Below, piece after piece: positions 44,638 to 53,641 of a stretch of 64,000 nucleotides of DNA. The notes below the pieces were generated by a model. The model ran no database searches and was not told the DNA's origin. It saw only the letters and a list, made by a program, of their open reading frames with translations. The stretch comes from Thalassomonas actiniarum (lineage in GTDB: Bacteria > Pseudomonadota > Gammaproteobacteria > Enterobacterales > Alteromonadaceae): positions 4,772,603 through 4,836,602 of the forward strand of contig NZ_CP059735.1 of assembly GCF_000948975.2 (NCBI RefSeq). Direction: 5' to 3'. Within the stretch, counting starts at the first letter, position 1. Each line of letters begins with the position of its first letter. The position numbers and the translations under genes are program-made.

Positions 44638-45516
44638 ATGAGCGAAGACAACCCCCACTCTAGTAACGGCTCTACCAACAAATCGTTTTTGGACAAAATT
44701 GTCCAGGTATTTACCGGGGAGCCGCAGAATAAAGAAGAACTGGTCGAAGTATTAAATGATGCCGGAGACCGGGATTTAATCAAACCAGAAACCAAGCAGA
44801 TGATCCAGGGTGTTCTGGAAGTATCCGAAATGCGGGTACGGGATATCATGGTGCCGCGCTCGCAAATGGTCACCATAGACATCAATCAGCCGCTGGAAGA
44901 GATTTTACCTATCATACTCGAATCCGGCCACTCGCGTTTCCCTGTCTCCAGCGAAGACATAGACCATATCGAAGGGGTACTGCTGGCAAAAGATCTGCTT
45001 GCTTACGGCTTTGGCCAGCAAGAAACCGATTTCAGCCTCAAGTCGATTATCCGCACGGCGATTATCATTCCCGAAAGTAAAAAAGTAGAACCGCTGCTGA
45101 AAGACTTCCGCTCCCAGCGCTATCATATGGCGGTTGTGGTGGATGAGTACGGCGGGGTATCCGGCCTGGTCACCATCGAAGATATTCTGGAGCTGATTGT
45201 CGGTGAAATTGAAGATGAAACCGATGATGAGATCGAAGAAGATATCAAACACCTTGCCGGCAATGTTTACCAGTTAAAATCGCTGACCGAGCTGTGTGAT
45301 TTTAATGAATATTTTAACTGCCAATTTAATGTGGACGCAGCCGATACCATAGGCGGCATCGTTATTCACGAATTTGGCCATATGCCGAAAAAAGGTGAAA
45401 TCATCACCATAGATCACTTTGAATTTAAAGTGATCTCTTCCGACAAACGCCGTCTGCAGGTATTACAGGTCACCTTACCCAAAGACCATGTGGTCACAGG
45501 CAAACTATCAGATTAA
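44638..45516 (+). CDS. ybeX: CorC/YbeX CBS-domain protein
   Basis: 292 residues: N-terminal region with KQMIQGVLEVSEMRVRDIMVPRSQM, two CBS domains (about 70-190, including SGHSRFPVSSED and YHMAVVVDEYGGVSGLVTIEDILE) and the C-terminal CorC_HlyC transporter-associated domain. It is linked to magnesium/cobalt homeostasis (CorC) and in E. coli is in the ybeZ-ybeY-lnt operon, as here. Cytosolic; exact biochemical activity unsettled. Confidence 0.95.
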   Translation: MSEDNPHSSNGSTNKSFLDKIVQVFTGEPQNKEELVEVLNDAGDRDLIKPETKQMIQGVLEVSEMRVRDIMVPRSQMVTIDINQPLEEILPIILESGHSRFPVSSEDIDHIEGVLLAKDLLAYGFGQQETDFSLKSIIRTAIIIPESKKVEPLLKDFRSQRYHMAVVVDEYGGVSGLVTIEDILELIVGEIEDETDDEIEEDIKHLAGNVYQLKSLTELCDFNEYFNCQFNVDAADTIGGIVIHEFGHMPKKGEIITIDHFEFKVISSDKRRLQVLQVTLPKDHVVTGKLSD

Positions 45517-45522
45517 TCCTCC

Positions 45523-47100
45523 ATGTTAAGACATTTGGGCCAGCGCCTGCTGGCCAATCTTAAAGATAAAACCAATTGGCTCAGCTTCCTTGGAGGACTG
45601 AGCCTGGTATTGGCTTACGCCCCGTTTTCCCTGTGGTACCTCGCCATTGTTGTCCCTGCCCTCTGGCTCCGCCTTATGGCGGACCGCAAGGTAAAAGACA
45701 GCGCCAAACAAGGCTTTATTTTTGGTCTCGGCTGGTTTACCTCGGGCATCAGCTGGGTGCATGTCAGCATAGATCAGTTTGGCGGCCTGCCGCTAATTGT
45801 CTCCCTGCTGCTGATGCTGCTGCTGTGCGGCTATCTCGCCCTGTATCCGGCCTTAAGCTGTTACTTGTCCGCCCGCTTCACGGCTAAGCGGCAGTTTTCC
45901 TTATGGCTGTTGCCGCCTTTTTGGCTGCTCGCCGAGTATTTGCGCTCGGTAATGCTCACCGGCTTTCCCTGGTTATCCCTGGGATACAGTCAGATAGACG
46001 GACCCCTGGCAGCCTTTGCCCCGGTGATCGGCGAAACCGGTATTACCTTTGTCATGCTGTGTTTAAGCATCGCCCTGCTGCAACTTAGCCGCAGGATACA
46101 AATCAAGCGGCATCTGGCGCTGCTGGCCGTACTGGCAATCAGCGGTTTTACCTTAAACCAGCAAACCTGGGTTACTCCTACGGGCAAAAGCGTCAAAATT
46201 GCCCTGGTACAGGCCAATATCAAGCAAGAGCTGAAATGGCTGCCGGAGCAGGAATGGCCGAGCATGCTGAAGTTTCTCGACTTAACCCGGGTAAACTACG
46301 ATGCCGATATTATTATCTGGCCGGAGTCTGCGGTACCGGCGATAGAGAGCACCGCCCAGGACTTTCTCGAGGTTGCCAACAAAGGTGCGGCGCTCAATAA
46401 CAGCGCGATAATTACCGGCATCATCAATTATAATTTTGAAGCACGCACCTACTTCAACTCCCTGATCGTGCTTGGCAGAAAACAGAACGAGGATGAGCAA
46501 GGCAGTTATTACTACAACAGCTCAAACCGTTATTATAAAAACCACCTGCTGCCCATAGGCGAGTTTGTGCCCTTCCAGGAGCTGCTCAGACCCCTGGCAC
46601 CGCTGTTTAATTTACCGATGTCGTCTTTTAGCCGCGGCAATTATGTGCAGCCGAACCTGGTAGCCAAAGAGCTGGATTTATTGCCGCTGATCTGCTTTGA
46701 AATAGCCTTTCCCCACCAGCTGGCCGCCAATTTGACCCGGGACACGGATATGATCTTAACCGTCAGCAACGACGCCTGGTTCGGCGACTCCCACGGCCCG
46801 CACCAGCACCTGGAAATCGCCCGGATGCGGGCGCTGGAATTTGGCCGTCCGGTGCTGCGCTCAACCAATAACGGCATCACCGCCACCATAGATCACTCAG
46901 GCAAGATCACCAGCCGCATCCCCCAGTTTGAAGAAGCCGTACTGCGGGATGAAATAAAGCTGCAACAAGGTTTTACCCCCTACAGCCAGTGGGGCAGATA
47001 CCTGCAATACCTGCTGCCTTTGCTGTCATTGTTGATTTATTTTGCTTTTAGTAAATTTTCGCCACAACGCCAGGAAAAACTTACCCCTCCCGCCACCTGA
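45523..47100 (+). CDS. lnt: apolipoprotein N-acyltransferase
   Basis: Lnt adds the third acyl chain to the N-terminal cysteine of lipoproteins in the inner membrane. 525 residues: several membrane helices (about 15-205), then a nitrilase-like periplasmic domain with the catalytic Glu in IIWPESAVPAIE, Lys in YYKNHLLPIGEFVPF and Cys in LPLICFEIAFP. It starts 6 bp after ybeX and ends the operon before a strong palindromic terminator. Confidence 0.97.
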   Translation: MLRHLGQRLLANLKDKTNWLSFLGGLSLVLAYAPFSLWYLAIVVPALWLRLMADRKVKDSAKQGFIFGLGWFTSGISWVHVSIDQFGGLPLIVSLLLMLLLCGYLALYPALSCYLSARFTAKRQFSLWLLPPFWLLAEYLRSVMLTGFPWLSLGYSQIDGPLAAFAPVIGETGITFVMLCLSIALLQLSRRIQIKRHLALLAVLAISGFTLNQQTWVTPTGKSVKIALVQANIKQELKWLPEQEWPSMLKFLDLTRVNYDADIIIWPESAVPAIESTAQDFLEVANKGAALNNSAIITGIINYNFEARTYFNSLIVLGRKQNEDEQGSYYYNSSNRYYKNHLLPIGEFVPFQELLRPLAPLFNLPMSSFSRGNYVQPNLVAKELDLLPLICFEIAFPHQLAANLTRDTDMILTVSNDAWFGDSHGPHQHLEIARMRALEFGRPVLRSTNNGITATIDHSGKITSRIPQFEEAVLRDEIKLQQGFTPYSQWGRYLQYLLPLLSLLIYFAFSKFSPQRQEKLTPPAT

Positions 47101-47120
47101 TCCGGCTCAGCCTCAGCCTC

Positions 47121-47167
47121 AGGTTTAAAAAGTAAAAATAATTATTTTTACTTTTTAAACCTTTTTC
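47121..47167 (+). terminator. 42-bp perfect palindrome with T-tract after lnt
   Basis: Bases 47121-47141 are exactly complementary to 47142-47162 (21-bp arms, no loop), and TTTT follows the second arm. The arms are AT-rich apart from the ends (AGGTTTAAAAAGT.../...ACTTTTTAAACCT). It can act as a terminator on the plus strand and could extrude as a cruciform. Confidence 0.8.
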
Positions 47168-47208
47168 CCCCGAGACTCGACATAAGAGAAAACATCGGGG
47201 GAAAATAA

Positions 47209-48486
47209 ATGACAATAAGAGATACCAGCGATCAGGATATAGTGGTCGCGCCCAAGAAAAGCCGTTTGAAACCGGCAATAATAGTCACTGCCGGCGCCTT
47301 AGTGCTGCTTGCCCTGGTCTGGCAGGTGGCGCCCGAAGCCCGCCGCTGGAGCCAGGCGCAAACCTCCGTTCCGCTGGACAGGGTCAGAATAGCCACCATC
47401 ACCCGCGGGGATTTTATCCGGGATATTTCGGTACAGGGACGTGTGGTTGCCGCCGTGAGCCCGACGGTTTACAGCCCGGCGGACGGCACCATCACGTTGG
47501 AAATAGAAGCCGGCCATGAGGTCAAAAAAGATCAGATACTGGCACGGCTGGACAGCCCGGAGCTCACCAACCGTTTGTCGCAACAGCAGGCAATCCTCGA
47601 AGGCCTGCAGTCGGATTATGAGCGCCAGCAAATCCAGGCGAAAAAACAGGAGTTGATGGACCAAAAGGCGGTCGACCTCGCCAATGTCAAACTGATCACC
47701 GCCAAGCGGGAAAAGCGCCGCGCCGACCAGGGCTATGAAAAAAATGCCATCAGCCAGATAGATTATGAAAAAGCCCAGGACGAGCTGCAAAATGCCAGCC
47801 TGCAGCATAAACACGCGGTGCAGGATGCTGAGCTTAATATTGAAAGCCTGACCTTTGACAGCAAGTCGCTGGCGCTGAATATCCAGCGGCAAAAACTGCT
47901 CATTGCCGACTTGCAGCGTCAGGTGGATGCCCTGTCTATCACCTCTCCGGTGGGCGGCATCATAGGCAACCTAAGCACAGACAATAAAACTTTTTTAAGC
48001 AAAAACCAGCCGATCCTCACGGTTGTGGATTTATCCCGGTTTGAAGTGGAAGTAGAAATTCCCGAGAGTTACGCCGATGACCTGGCCATAGGCATGGATG
48101 TGGCCATCAGTTTTGAGCAGCTCAGTTACCGCGCCCGCCTGGTGACAATTTCCCCCGAAATCCTGAATAACCAGGTAACCGGGCGGGTGCGTTTTACCCA
48201 TGATACCCCGGGCAGTTTACGCCAGAACCAGCGCCTGACCACACAAATCATCCTGGATCACAAAGAGCAGATCCTGCAGGTGCCGCGCGGCCAGTTTATC
48301 GAAAGCGGCGGCGGTAAATTTGCCTATAAGGTCAACGATGGCCTGGCACAAAAAACACCGATTGTCACCGGCGGGCGCAGTTTATCCCGGATAGAAATTC
48401 TTGAAGGTTTAAACGAAGGGGATCAAATCATTATCTCAGGCACAGACATCTTTAAATCCGCAGAGCAGGTACTGCTGAGCCAGTAG
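47209..48486 (+). CDS. efflux periplasmic adaptor (HlyD/MacA-like), operon 1
   Basis: 425 residues, GGGGGA before the ATG. One N-terminal membrane anchor near 24-43 (AIIVTAGALVLLALVWQVA), biotinyl-lipoyl-like halves (VVAAVSPTVYSPADGTITLEI and ALSITSPVGGIIGNL) flanking a long coiled coil (about 115-235), then a beta-barrel. It is the MacA-type adaptor for the ATPase and two permeases that follow. No TolC-like gene is nearby, so an unlinked outer-membrane channel is presumed. Confidence 0.9.
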   Translation: MTIRDTSDQDIVVAPKKSRLKPAIIVTAGALVLLALVWQVAPEARRWSQAQTSVPLDRVRIATITRGDFIRDISVQGRVVAAVSPTVYSPADGTITLEIEAGHEVKKDQILARLDSPELTNRLSQQQAILEGLQSDYERQQIQAKKQELMDQKAVDLANVKLITAKREKRRADQGYEKNAISQIDYEKAQDELQNASLQHKHAVQDAELNIESLTFDSKSLALNIQRQKLLIADLQRQVDALSITSPVGGIIGNLSTDNKTFLSKNQPILTVVDLSRFEVEVEIPESYADDLAIGMDVAISFEQLSYRARLVTISPEILNNQVTGRVRFTHDTPGSLRQNQRLTTQIILDHKEQILQVPRGQFIESGGGKFAYKVNDGLAQKTPIVTGGRSLSRIEILEGLNEGDQIIISGTDIFKSAEQVLLSQ

Positions 48487-48519
48487 CCCCCTGCCCGCTC
48501 CAAAACAAATAACGCCGGA

Positions 48520-48555
48520 CTGCGGGCGCTGCGGTAAAAATACCGCCGCCCGCAG
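48520..48555 (+). other. intercistronic hairpin in export operon 1
   Basis: CTGCGGGC (48520-48527) pairs with GCCCGCAG (48548-48555) and GCGGTA (48531-48536) with TACCGC (48541-48546), loop AAAA. There is no T-tract, so it is more likely an mRNA stability or partial-termination element that lowers expression after the adaptor. Confidence 0.7.
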
Positions 48556-48589
48556 GCAAAATAACAAGATTTAAAACAGGAATCACATT

Positions 48590-49282
48590 ATGTTAACCAT
48601 GAAAAACATCTGCAAAGTCTTTCAAACCTCGGATGTCCAGACCCATGCGCTGCGGGACTTTAACCTGAGCGTTAATGAAGGGGATTTTCTCAGCGTCACC
48701 GGCCCCTCGGGCTCGGGAAAAACCACCTTTTTAAATATTGCCGGCCTGCTGGAAACCTATAGCAGCGGTCAGTTCCTGCTCGACGGCGAAGATGTCGGCA
48801 AGCTAAACGACAACGGCCGATCGCGCTTTCGAAATGAAAAAATCGGTTTTATTTTCCAGGGTTTTAACCTGATTGCCGATCTCAACCTTTATGATAATGT
48901 CGATGTCCCGCTGCGCTACCGGGGTTTTAACGCCAAAGAGCGTAAACGCCGCATTGAAGAAAATCTGGAGCGGGTCGGCCTGGCGTCGCGTATGAAACAT
49001 TTGCCGAGTCAGCTCTCCGGCGGACAGCAGCAAAGGGTCGCCATTGCCCGCGCCCTGGCAACCGACCCCAGGTTTTTACTGGCGGATGAGCCCACGGGAA
49101 ACCTGGACACAGATATGGCCCAGGGGGTGATGAGTTTACTTGAAGACATTAACCGCCAGGGCACCACCATTATCATGGTCACCCACGACAGCGAGCTGGC
49201 ACAGCGCAGCGGACGCACCATACAGGTAAAAGACGGCCGGGTGAGCGAGCCTGCCGCCTTCAGCCAGAAAGCCATAGCTTAA
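48590..49282 (+). CDS. ABC transporter ATPase (MacB/LolD-like), operon 1
   Basis: 230 residues with Walker A GPSGSGKTTFLNIAG, Q-loop FIFQGFNLIADL, signature LSGGQQQRVAIARALA, Walker B FLLADEPTGNLD and H-loop THD. AGGAA precedes the ATG. This is the type VII (MacB/LolD) ATPase class that powers FtsX-like permeases. Confidence 0.93.
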   Translation: MLTMKNICKVFQTSDVQTHALRDFNLSVNEGDFLSVTGPSGSGKTTFLNIAGLLETYSSGQFLLDGEDVGKLNDNGRSRFRNEKIGFIFQGFNLIADLNLYDNVDVPLRYRGFNAKERKRRIEENLERVGLASRMKHLPSQLSGGQQQRVAIARALATDPRFLLADEPTGNLDTDMAQGVMSLLEDINRQGTTIIMVTHDSELAQRSGRTIQVKDGRVSEPAAFSQKAIA

Positions 49283-49295
49283 CGGGAGACATTTG

Positions 49296-49433
49296 ATGTT
49301 TAGTTATTATTTGCGCCTCGCTGCTATCAGCATACGTCGGCACATAGAGAGAGGATTGAGCCAGATGCAAAGACATTATTTTCTTCTACCCGGAGCCGGG
49401 AGCCTTCAACATACGACAGCAGGAGAGTCATAA
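49296..49433 (+). CDS. 45-codon ORF: duplicated start of the permease gene
   Basis: Begins MFSYYLRLAAISIRRH, identical to the first 16 residues of the permease starting at 49433, then continues IERGLSQMQRHYFLLPGAGS and stops at a TAA overlapping the permease ATG (TAATG). It has its own GGGAGA site. The base differences in the duplicated codons are all synonymous. It may be the relic of a lost permease copy or a coupled leader peptide. Confidence 0.55.
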   Translation: MFSYYLRLAAISIRRHIERGLSQMQRHYFLLPGAGSLQHTTAGES

Positions 49434-50743
49434 TGTTTAGTTATTATTTGCGCCTTGCTGCTATCAGTATACGCAGACACTGGGGACTGAGCCTTATCAT
49501 GATCACTGCCATCGGCCTCGGCATTGGCACCGCCATGACCACAGTCACGGTAAACTATATGATGTCTGCCAACCCGATCCCACAAAAAAGCGAGCAGCTT
49601 TTTTATGTCCAGCTTGATAACTGGGATGTTAACGATCCCTGGGACGAGGGACAGAATCCCCCGGATCAGATGACCTATACCGATGCCACTAACCTGTTCA
49701 AGGCGGATAAAGCCTTTCGTCACAGCATTTCCGCTCAGGCCTTTGCCGTCATCGAACCACAAGATCCCGACCTGCTGCCGATCACCGTCAACGCCCGTGC
49801 CAACAGCAGCGATTTTTTTGCCATGTTCAACGTGCCTTTTCTTTACGGCGGCGCCTGGAACGCACAGGCCGACAGCAATAAAGAGCTGGTGGCGGTGATT
49901 AACAAGGAAACCAATGACACTTTGTTTGCCGGTAAAAACTCCGTCGGCGAGCTGCTCCGCATCGACGGCAACCTGTTTAAAATTGTCGGGGTCATAGACA
50001 GCTGGCAACCGACACCGAAGTATTACGACCTCAGCTCCGGCGCCTTTAATGACACCGAAGCACTGTTTGTGCCCTTTAGCCTGATTGCCGAAGAAAAAAT
50101 TACCCGCGCCGGTAATACCAGCTGCTGGAAACCCAGCGGCGACGGCATGGCGGCGTTTTTACGCTCCGAATGTGTCTGGCTCCAGTTTTGGGTAGAACTC
50201 AGGGATGAGCAGGAGCAACAGGATTACCAGGCCTTTCTCAATGCCTATGTCAAACAGCAAAAGCAGCTGGGCCGGTTTGAGCGCCCGCTGGACAACCGCT
50301 TAAGCAATGTTATGCAATGGCTGGAAAACCAGGAAGTGGTCGCCGATGACGCGAAAATGATGATGGCAATGTCCTTTATGTTTCTTATTGTTTGCCTGCT
50401 TAATACCGTGGGCTTGTTGCTGGCGAAATTTTTAGGCAAGGCCCCGGAAATCGGTTTGCGTCAGGCGTTAGGCGCCAGTAAGGCCACCTTGTTTTACCAG
50501 TACCTGGTGGAGTCTGCCTGTATCGGGCTGGGCGGCGGCCTGCTCGGCTTAATACTTGCCTGGCTGGGATTGCAAAGTGTGGCCGCCATGTATGGCGATT
50601 ACATGAAAGACCTGACCGGCTTGGATACCACTATGGTGCTACTGGCCATGCTGCTGGCCCTGGGTTCAACCGTGATTGCCGGTTTATATCCCACCTGGCG
50701 CGCCTGTAATGTTCAGCCTTCACAACAACTTAAAAGCCAATAA
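49433..50743 (+). CDS. FtsX/MacB-type ABC permease A, operon 1
   Basis: 436 residues: an N-terminal helix near 15-40 (WGLSLIMITAIGLGIGTAM), a large periplasmic MacB_PCD domain, and three C-terminal helices. The conserved FLGKAPEIGLRQALGASKATLFYQYLVESA precedes the penultimate helix. The protein ends YPTWRACNVQPSQQLKSQ, typical of this family. It is the first of two unlike permease subunits, so the transporter is probably a heterodimer. Confidence 0.9.
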   Translation: MFSYYLRLAAISIRRHWGLSLIMITAIGLGIGTAMTTVTVNYMMSANPIPQKSEQLFYVQLDNWDVNDPWDEGQNPPDQMTYTDATNLFKADKAFRHSISAQAFAVIEPQDPDLLPITVNARANSSDFFAMFNVPFLYGGAWNAQADSNKELVAVINKETNDTLFAGKNSVGELLRIDGNLFKIVGVIDSWQPTPKYYDLSSGAFNDTEALFVPFSLIAEEKITRAGNTSCWKPSGDGMAAFLRSECVWLQFWVELRDEQEQQDYQAFLNAYVKQQKQLGRFERPLDNRLSNVMQWLENQEVVADDAKMMMAMSFMFLIVCLLNTVGLLLAKFLGKAPEIGLRQALGASKATLFYQYLVESACIGLGGGLLGLILAWLGLQSVAAMYGDYMKDLTGLDTTMVLLAMLLALGSTVIAGLYPTWRACNVQPSQQLKSQ

Positions 50744-50757
50744 CGCGGGGAGTTATC

Positions 50758-51972
50758 ATGTTAGAATCCGGACTTATTATCCGCGCCTTAATGCGCAATA
50801 AAATAGGCGCCTTGCTGATCGCCCTGCAAATTGCCCTGACCATGACCATTATGGTCAATGCCATCTTTATGATCCAGGATCGCCAGCAGCAGATGGCACG
50901 GAGCAGCGGCATCAATGAAGGTGATACCTTTTATTTAACCAATACCATCTTCGCCCAGGACTACAACACCCGGGTAGGCCTGCAAACCGATCTTAATGCC
51001 ATACGAAAAACCCCGGGGGTGGTGGATGCGATACAAATCAATGCCATTCCGCTCAGCGGCGGCGGCTGGTCATCCGGTTTGCAAACTCAGCCGGGAGAAG
51101 ATAAAGACGGGGTCAACACCGCCATCTATATGGTAGATGACCACGCCATCAACACCCTGGACCTTGAACTGATCGCCGGGGAGAATTTCAGTCCGTCAGA
51201 TATCGACTGGCGTTTGCCGGCGCAATCCGCCTGGCCCGCCAAGGTCATTATTACCCAGGCCCTGGCAAACGCCCTGTTTCCCGACAACGGCCAGTCGGCC
51301 CTGGGGAAAACCGTGTATATCAGCAATAACCAGCCGATGCAGGTCATCGGCATCATCAAAAACCTGCAGGCCCCGTGGAATGGCTGGAGCGGCGTCGAGC
51401 GCAGTGCTTTGGTACCCTTTCAAATGGAAACCCGCAGCGGGCGTTATTTTATCCGCACCGAGCCGGGCAGAAGGGATGAGCTGATGCCGCTGATAGAAAA
51501 CATGCTCGCCAAAAGCGATAAAGGCCGCATTATCCGCCGCCTGACCACCATGGAAGAAACCCGGGAGCAAAGTTACCGCCAGCACAATGCCACCAATAAA
51601 ATCCTGATGACAGTGGTCAGCACCTTAACCCTGATCACCGCCTTTGGCATCGTCGGCCTGGCGATATTTAGCATCAACCGCCGCACCAAACAAATCGGTA
51701 CCCGCCGGGCACTGGGAGCAACCCGCTGGCAGGTAATGCGCTACTTTATGGTAGAGAATCTTTTTATCTCGGCGGTCGGCATCATCATAGGCTGTATCGG
51801 TACCGTGAGTTTGAACTACTGGCTGGTGAATAAATTTAATATGACACCGCTTGGTTTTGAGCTGATTGCGCTCGGGGTGGTTACCCTTGTCATCGTCGGT
51901 CAGCTGGCAGTGCTTTATCCGGCAAGGAAAGCCGCCTTGATTTCCCCGGCAACTGCTACCCGCACGGTTTAA
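50758..51972 (+). CDS. FtsX/MacB-type ABC permease B, operon 1
   Basis: 404 residues with the same layout: N-terminal helix (LLIALQIALTMTIMVNAIFM), periplasmic domain, three C-terminal helices with FSINRRTKQIGTRRALGATRWQVMRYF and the end YPARKAALISPATATRTV. GGGGAG lies before the ATG. A terminator follows at 52002. Confidence 0.9.
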   Translation: MLESGLIIRALMRNKIGALLIALQIALTMTIMVNAIFMIQDRQQQMARSSGINEGDTFYLTNTIFAQDYNTRVGLQTDLNAIRKTPGVVDAIQINAIPLSGGGWSSGLQTQPGEDKDGVNTAIYMVDDHAINTLDLELIAGENFSPSDIDWRLPAQSAWPAKVIITQALANALFPDNGQSALGKTVYISNNQPMQVIGIIKNLQAPWNGWSGVERSALVPFQMETRSGRYFIRTEPGRRDELMPLIENMLAKSDKGRIIRRLTTMEETREQSYRQHNATNKILMTVVSTLTLITAFGIVGLAIFSINRRTKQIGTRRALGATRWQVMRYFMVENLFISAVGIIIGCIGTVSLNYWLVNKFNMTPLGFELIALGVVTLVIVGQLAVLYPARKAALISPATATRTV

Positions 51973-52001
51973 GGCAGGCAATAAAGGCGCTGATTGCATT
52001 G

Positions 52002-52040
52002 GGCGCGGTTGAGATGTCAACAACCGCGCCTGCTATTTTT
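52002..52040 (+). terminator. terminator of export operon 1
   Basis: GGCGCGGTTG (52002-52011) pairs perfectly with CAACCGCGCC (52021-52030), 9-nt loop, followed by TGCTATTTTT. Confidence 0.85.
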
Positions 52041-52140
52041 CCTAAGCCGTGTCCTCGACATTTGCGACTTTAAGCAACCACAAACACTTGCCACAAATGA
52101 TAGTCACCCTACCTAACTGTTTGTTTCATGAGCGATTTTC

Positions 52141-52163
52141 ACTAATACATTGCCAGTTACAAT
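52141..52163 (+). promoter_or_regulatory. possible promoter of export operon 2
   Basis: TACAAT at 52158-52163 lies 66 bp before the next adaptor gene, downstream of the operon 1 terminator. The TTTTCA-like -35 about 16 bp upstream is poor. Operon 2 needs its own promoter, and this is the best candidate I can see. Confidence 0.35.
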
Positions 52164-52229
52164 ATTTTTCTTTTCTTTTGATTTAAATTAGCCCAAGATG
52201 ACCGGCGTAAAGATCATTGAAGGGACACA

Positions 52230-53507
52230 ATGAAGATAAAAGATACCAGTAACCAAGACATTCAAATAGTTCAGAAAAAATCAAACGTTAAACTCGTTTT
52301 ACTCTCACTTTTCAGTCTTGTTGTTTTAATTGCCATCCTCTGGAAAATGGCCCCTGCCGCCAGCCGTTGGGCTCAGGCGGAAAAATCCGTTGCCCGCGAC
52401 CGGGTGCGAATCGCCACCGTCAGCCGCGGTGATTTTACCCGCGATATTTCCGTGCAGGGCCGTGTGGTCGCCGCCATCAGCCCCACCGTCTACAGCCCGG
52501 CAGACGGCACCATCACGCTAGCGATAGAAGCCGGCCATGAAGTAAAAAAAGATCAAATACTCGCCACCCTCGACAGTCCTGAGCTGACCAATGAATTATC
52601 CCAACAGCAGGCAATACAGGCGAGCCTGAAATCCGATTTTGAGCGCCAGCAAATCCAGGCAAAAAGACAGAAGCTCAGCGACCAGAAAGCGGTCGATCTC
52701 GCCAACGTCAAACTTATTACCGCCAAGCGGGAAAAACGCCGCGCCGAGCAGGGCTATGAAAAAAATGCCATCAGCCAGATAGATTACGAAAAGGCAGAAG
52801 ATGATTTACAAAATGCCACTTTGCTATACCGCCACGCGGTACAGGACGGTGAACTTAATATTGAAAGCCTGGATTTTGACAGTAAATCACTGGCCCTGGA
52901 TTTACGCCGCCAGACATTAAAAATTTCCGAATTACAGCGCCAGGTAGATGCCCTGCAGATACGCTCGCCGGTGGACGGCATAGTGGGTAACCTCAACAGC
53001 GAAAATAAAACCTTTCTAACGAAAAACCAGCCGATTTTAACTGTGGTTGATCTCAGCCGCTTTGAGGTGGAAATCCAAATTCCCGAAAGTTACGCCGACG
53101 ATCTGGCCATCGGCATGGCCGCCGATATCAATGTCGAGCAGGCCCTTTACCCGGCACAACTGGTGACCATTTCCCCGGAAATTATCAACAACCAGGTTAC
53201 CGCCCGGGTGCGCTTTACCGATAATATTCCCGCTAAGCTCAGGCAAAACCAGAGGTTAACCACCAAGATCATTTTGGAGCATAAAAGCCAGGTGCTGCAG
53301 GTGGCCAGGGGACAATTTATGCAAAGTAACGGCGGCAAATTTGCCTATAAGGTAACTGAGGGGCTGGCGCGTAAAACCGCCATTCATGTCGGCGCCAAAA
53401 GCATCAGCCATATTGAAATTCTCAGTGGTTTAAACGAAGGCGAGCAAATTATTATCTCCGGCACCGACAGTTTTAATGCCGCGGATCAGGTATTAATCAG
53501 CCAATAA
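52230..53507 (+). CDS. efflux periplasmic adaptor (HlyD/MacA-like), operon 2
   Basis: 425 residues, the same length as the operon 1 adaptor and colinear with it (start MKIKDTSNQDIQIV against MTIRDTSDQDIVVA; both contain VQGRVVAA.SPTVYSPADGTITL). One membrane anchor near 25-43, coiled coil and barrel as before. GAAGGGA precedes the ATG. Confidence 0.9.
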   Translation: MKIKDTSNQDIQIVQKKSNVKLVLLSLFSLVVLIAILWKMAPAASRWAQAEKSVARDRVRIATVSRGDFTRDISVQGRVVAAISPTVYSPADGTITLAIEAGHEVKKDQILATLDSPELTNELSQQQAIQASLKSDFERQQIQAKRQKLSDQKAVDLANVKLITAKREKRRAEQGYEKNAISQIDYEKAEDDLQNATLLYRHAVQDGELNIESLDFDSKSLALDLRRQTLKISELQRQVDALQIRSPVDGIVGNLNSENKTFLTKNQPILTVVDLSRFEVEIQIPESYADDLAIGMAADINVEQALYPAQLVTISPEIINNQVTARVRFTDNIPAKLRQNQRLTTKIILEHKSQVLQVARGQFMQSNGGKFAYKVTEGLARKTAIHVGAKSISHIEILSGLNEGEQIIISGTDSFNAADQVLISQ

Positions 53508-53510
53508 ACT

Positions 53511-53598
53511 TGCCTTTACCCGGGTATTCGCCGTATAAAGGGATCTGTATTTGGCGAATAATCAAGTAAAGGCATACCTTGTTCAATGAATGAACAAG
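53511..53598 (+). other. intercistronic hairpins in export operon 2
   Basis: TGCCTTTAC (53511-53519) pairs with GTAAAGGCA (53566-53574), enclosing TATTCGCC (53525-53532) paired with GGCGAATA (53553-53560). A second hairpin, CTTGTTCA/TGAACAAG (53578-53585 and 53591-53598), follows. Sequence differs from the operon 1 hairpin but the position, between adaptor and ATPase, is the same. No T-tract. Confidence 0.7.
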
Positions 53599-53641
53599 TA
53601 AAACGGACTGGCAAACAGGCTAACAAACGGACTTAAATTTT

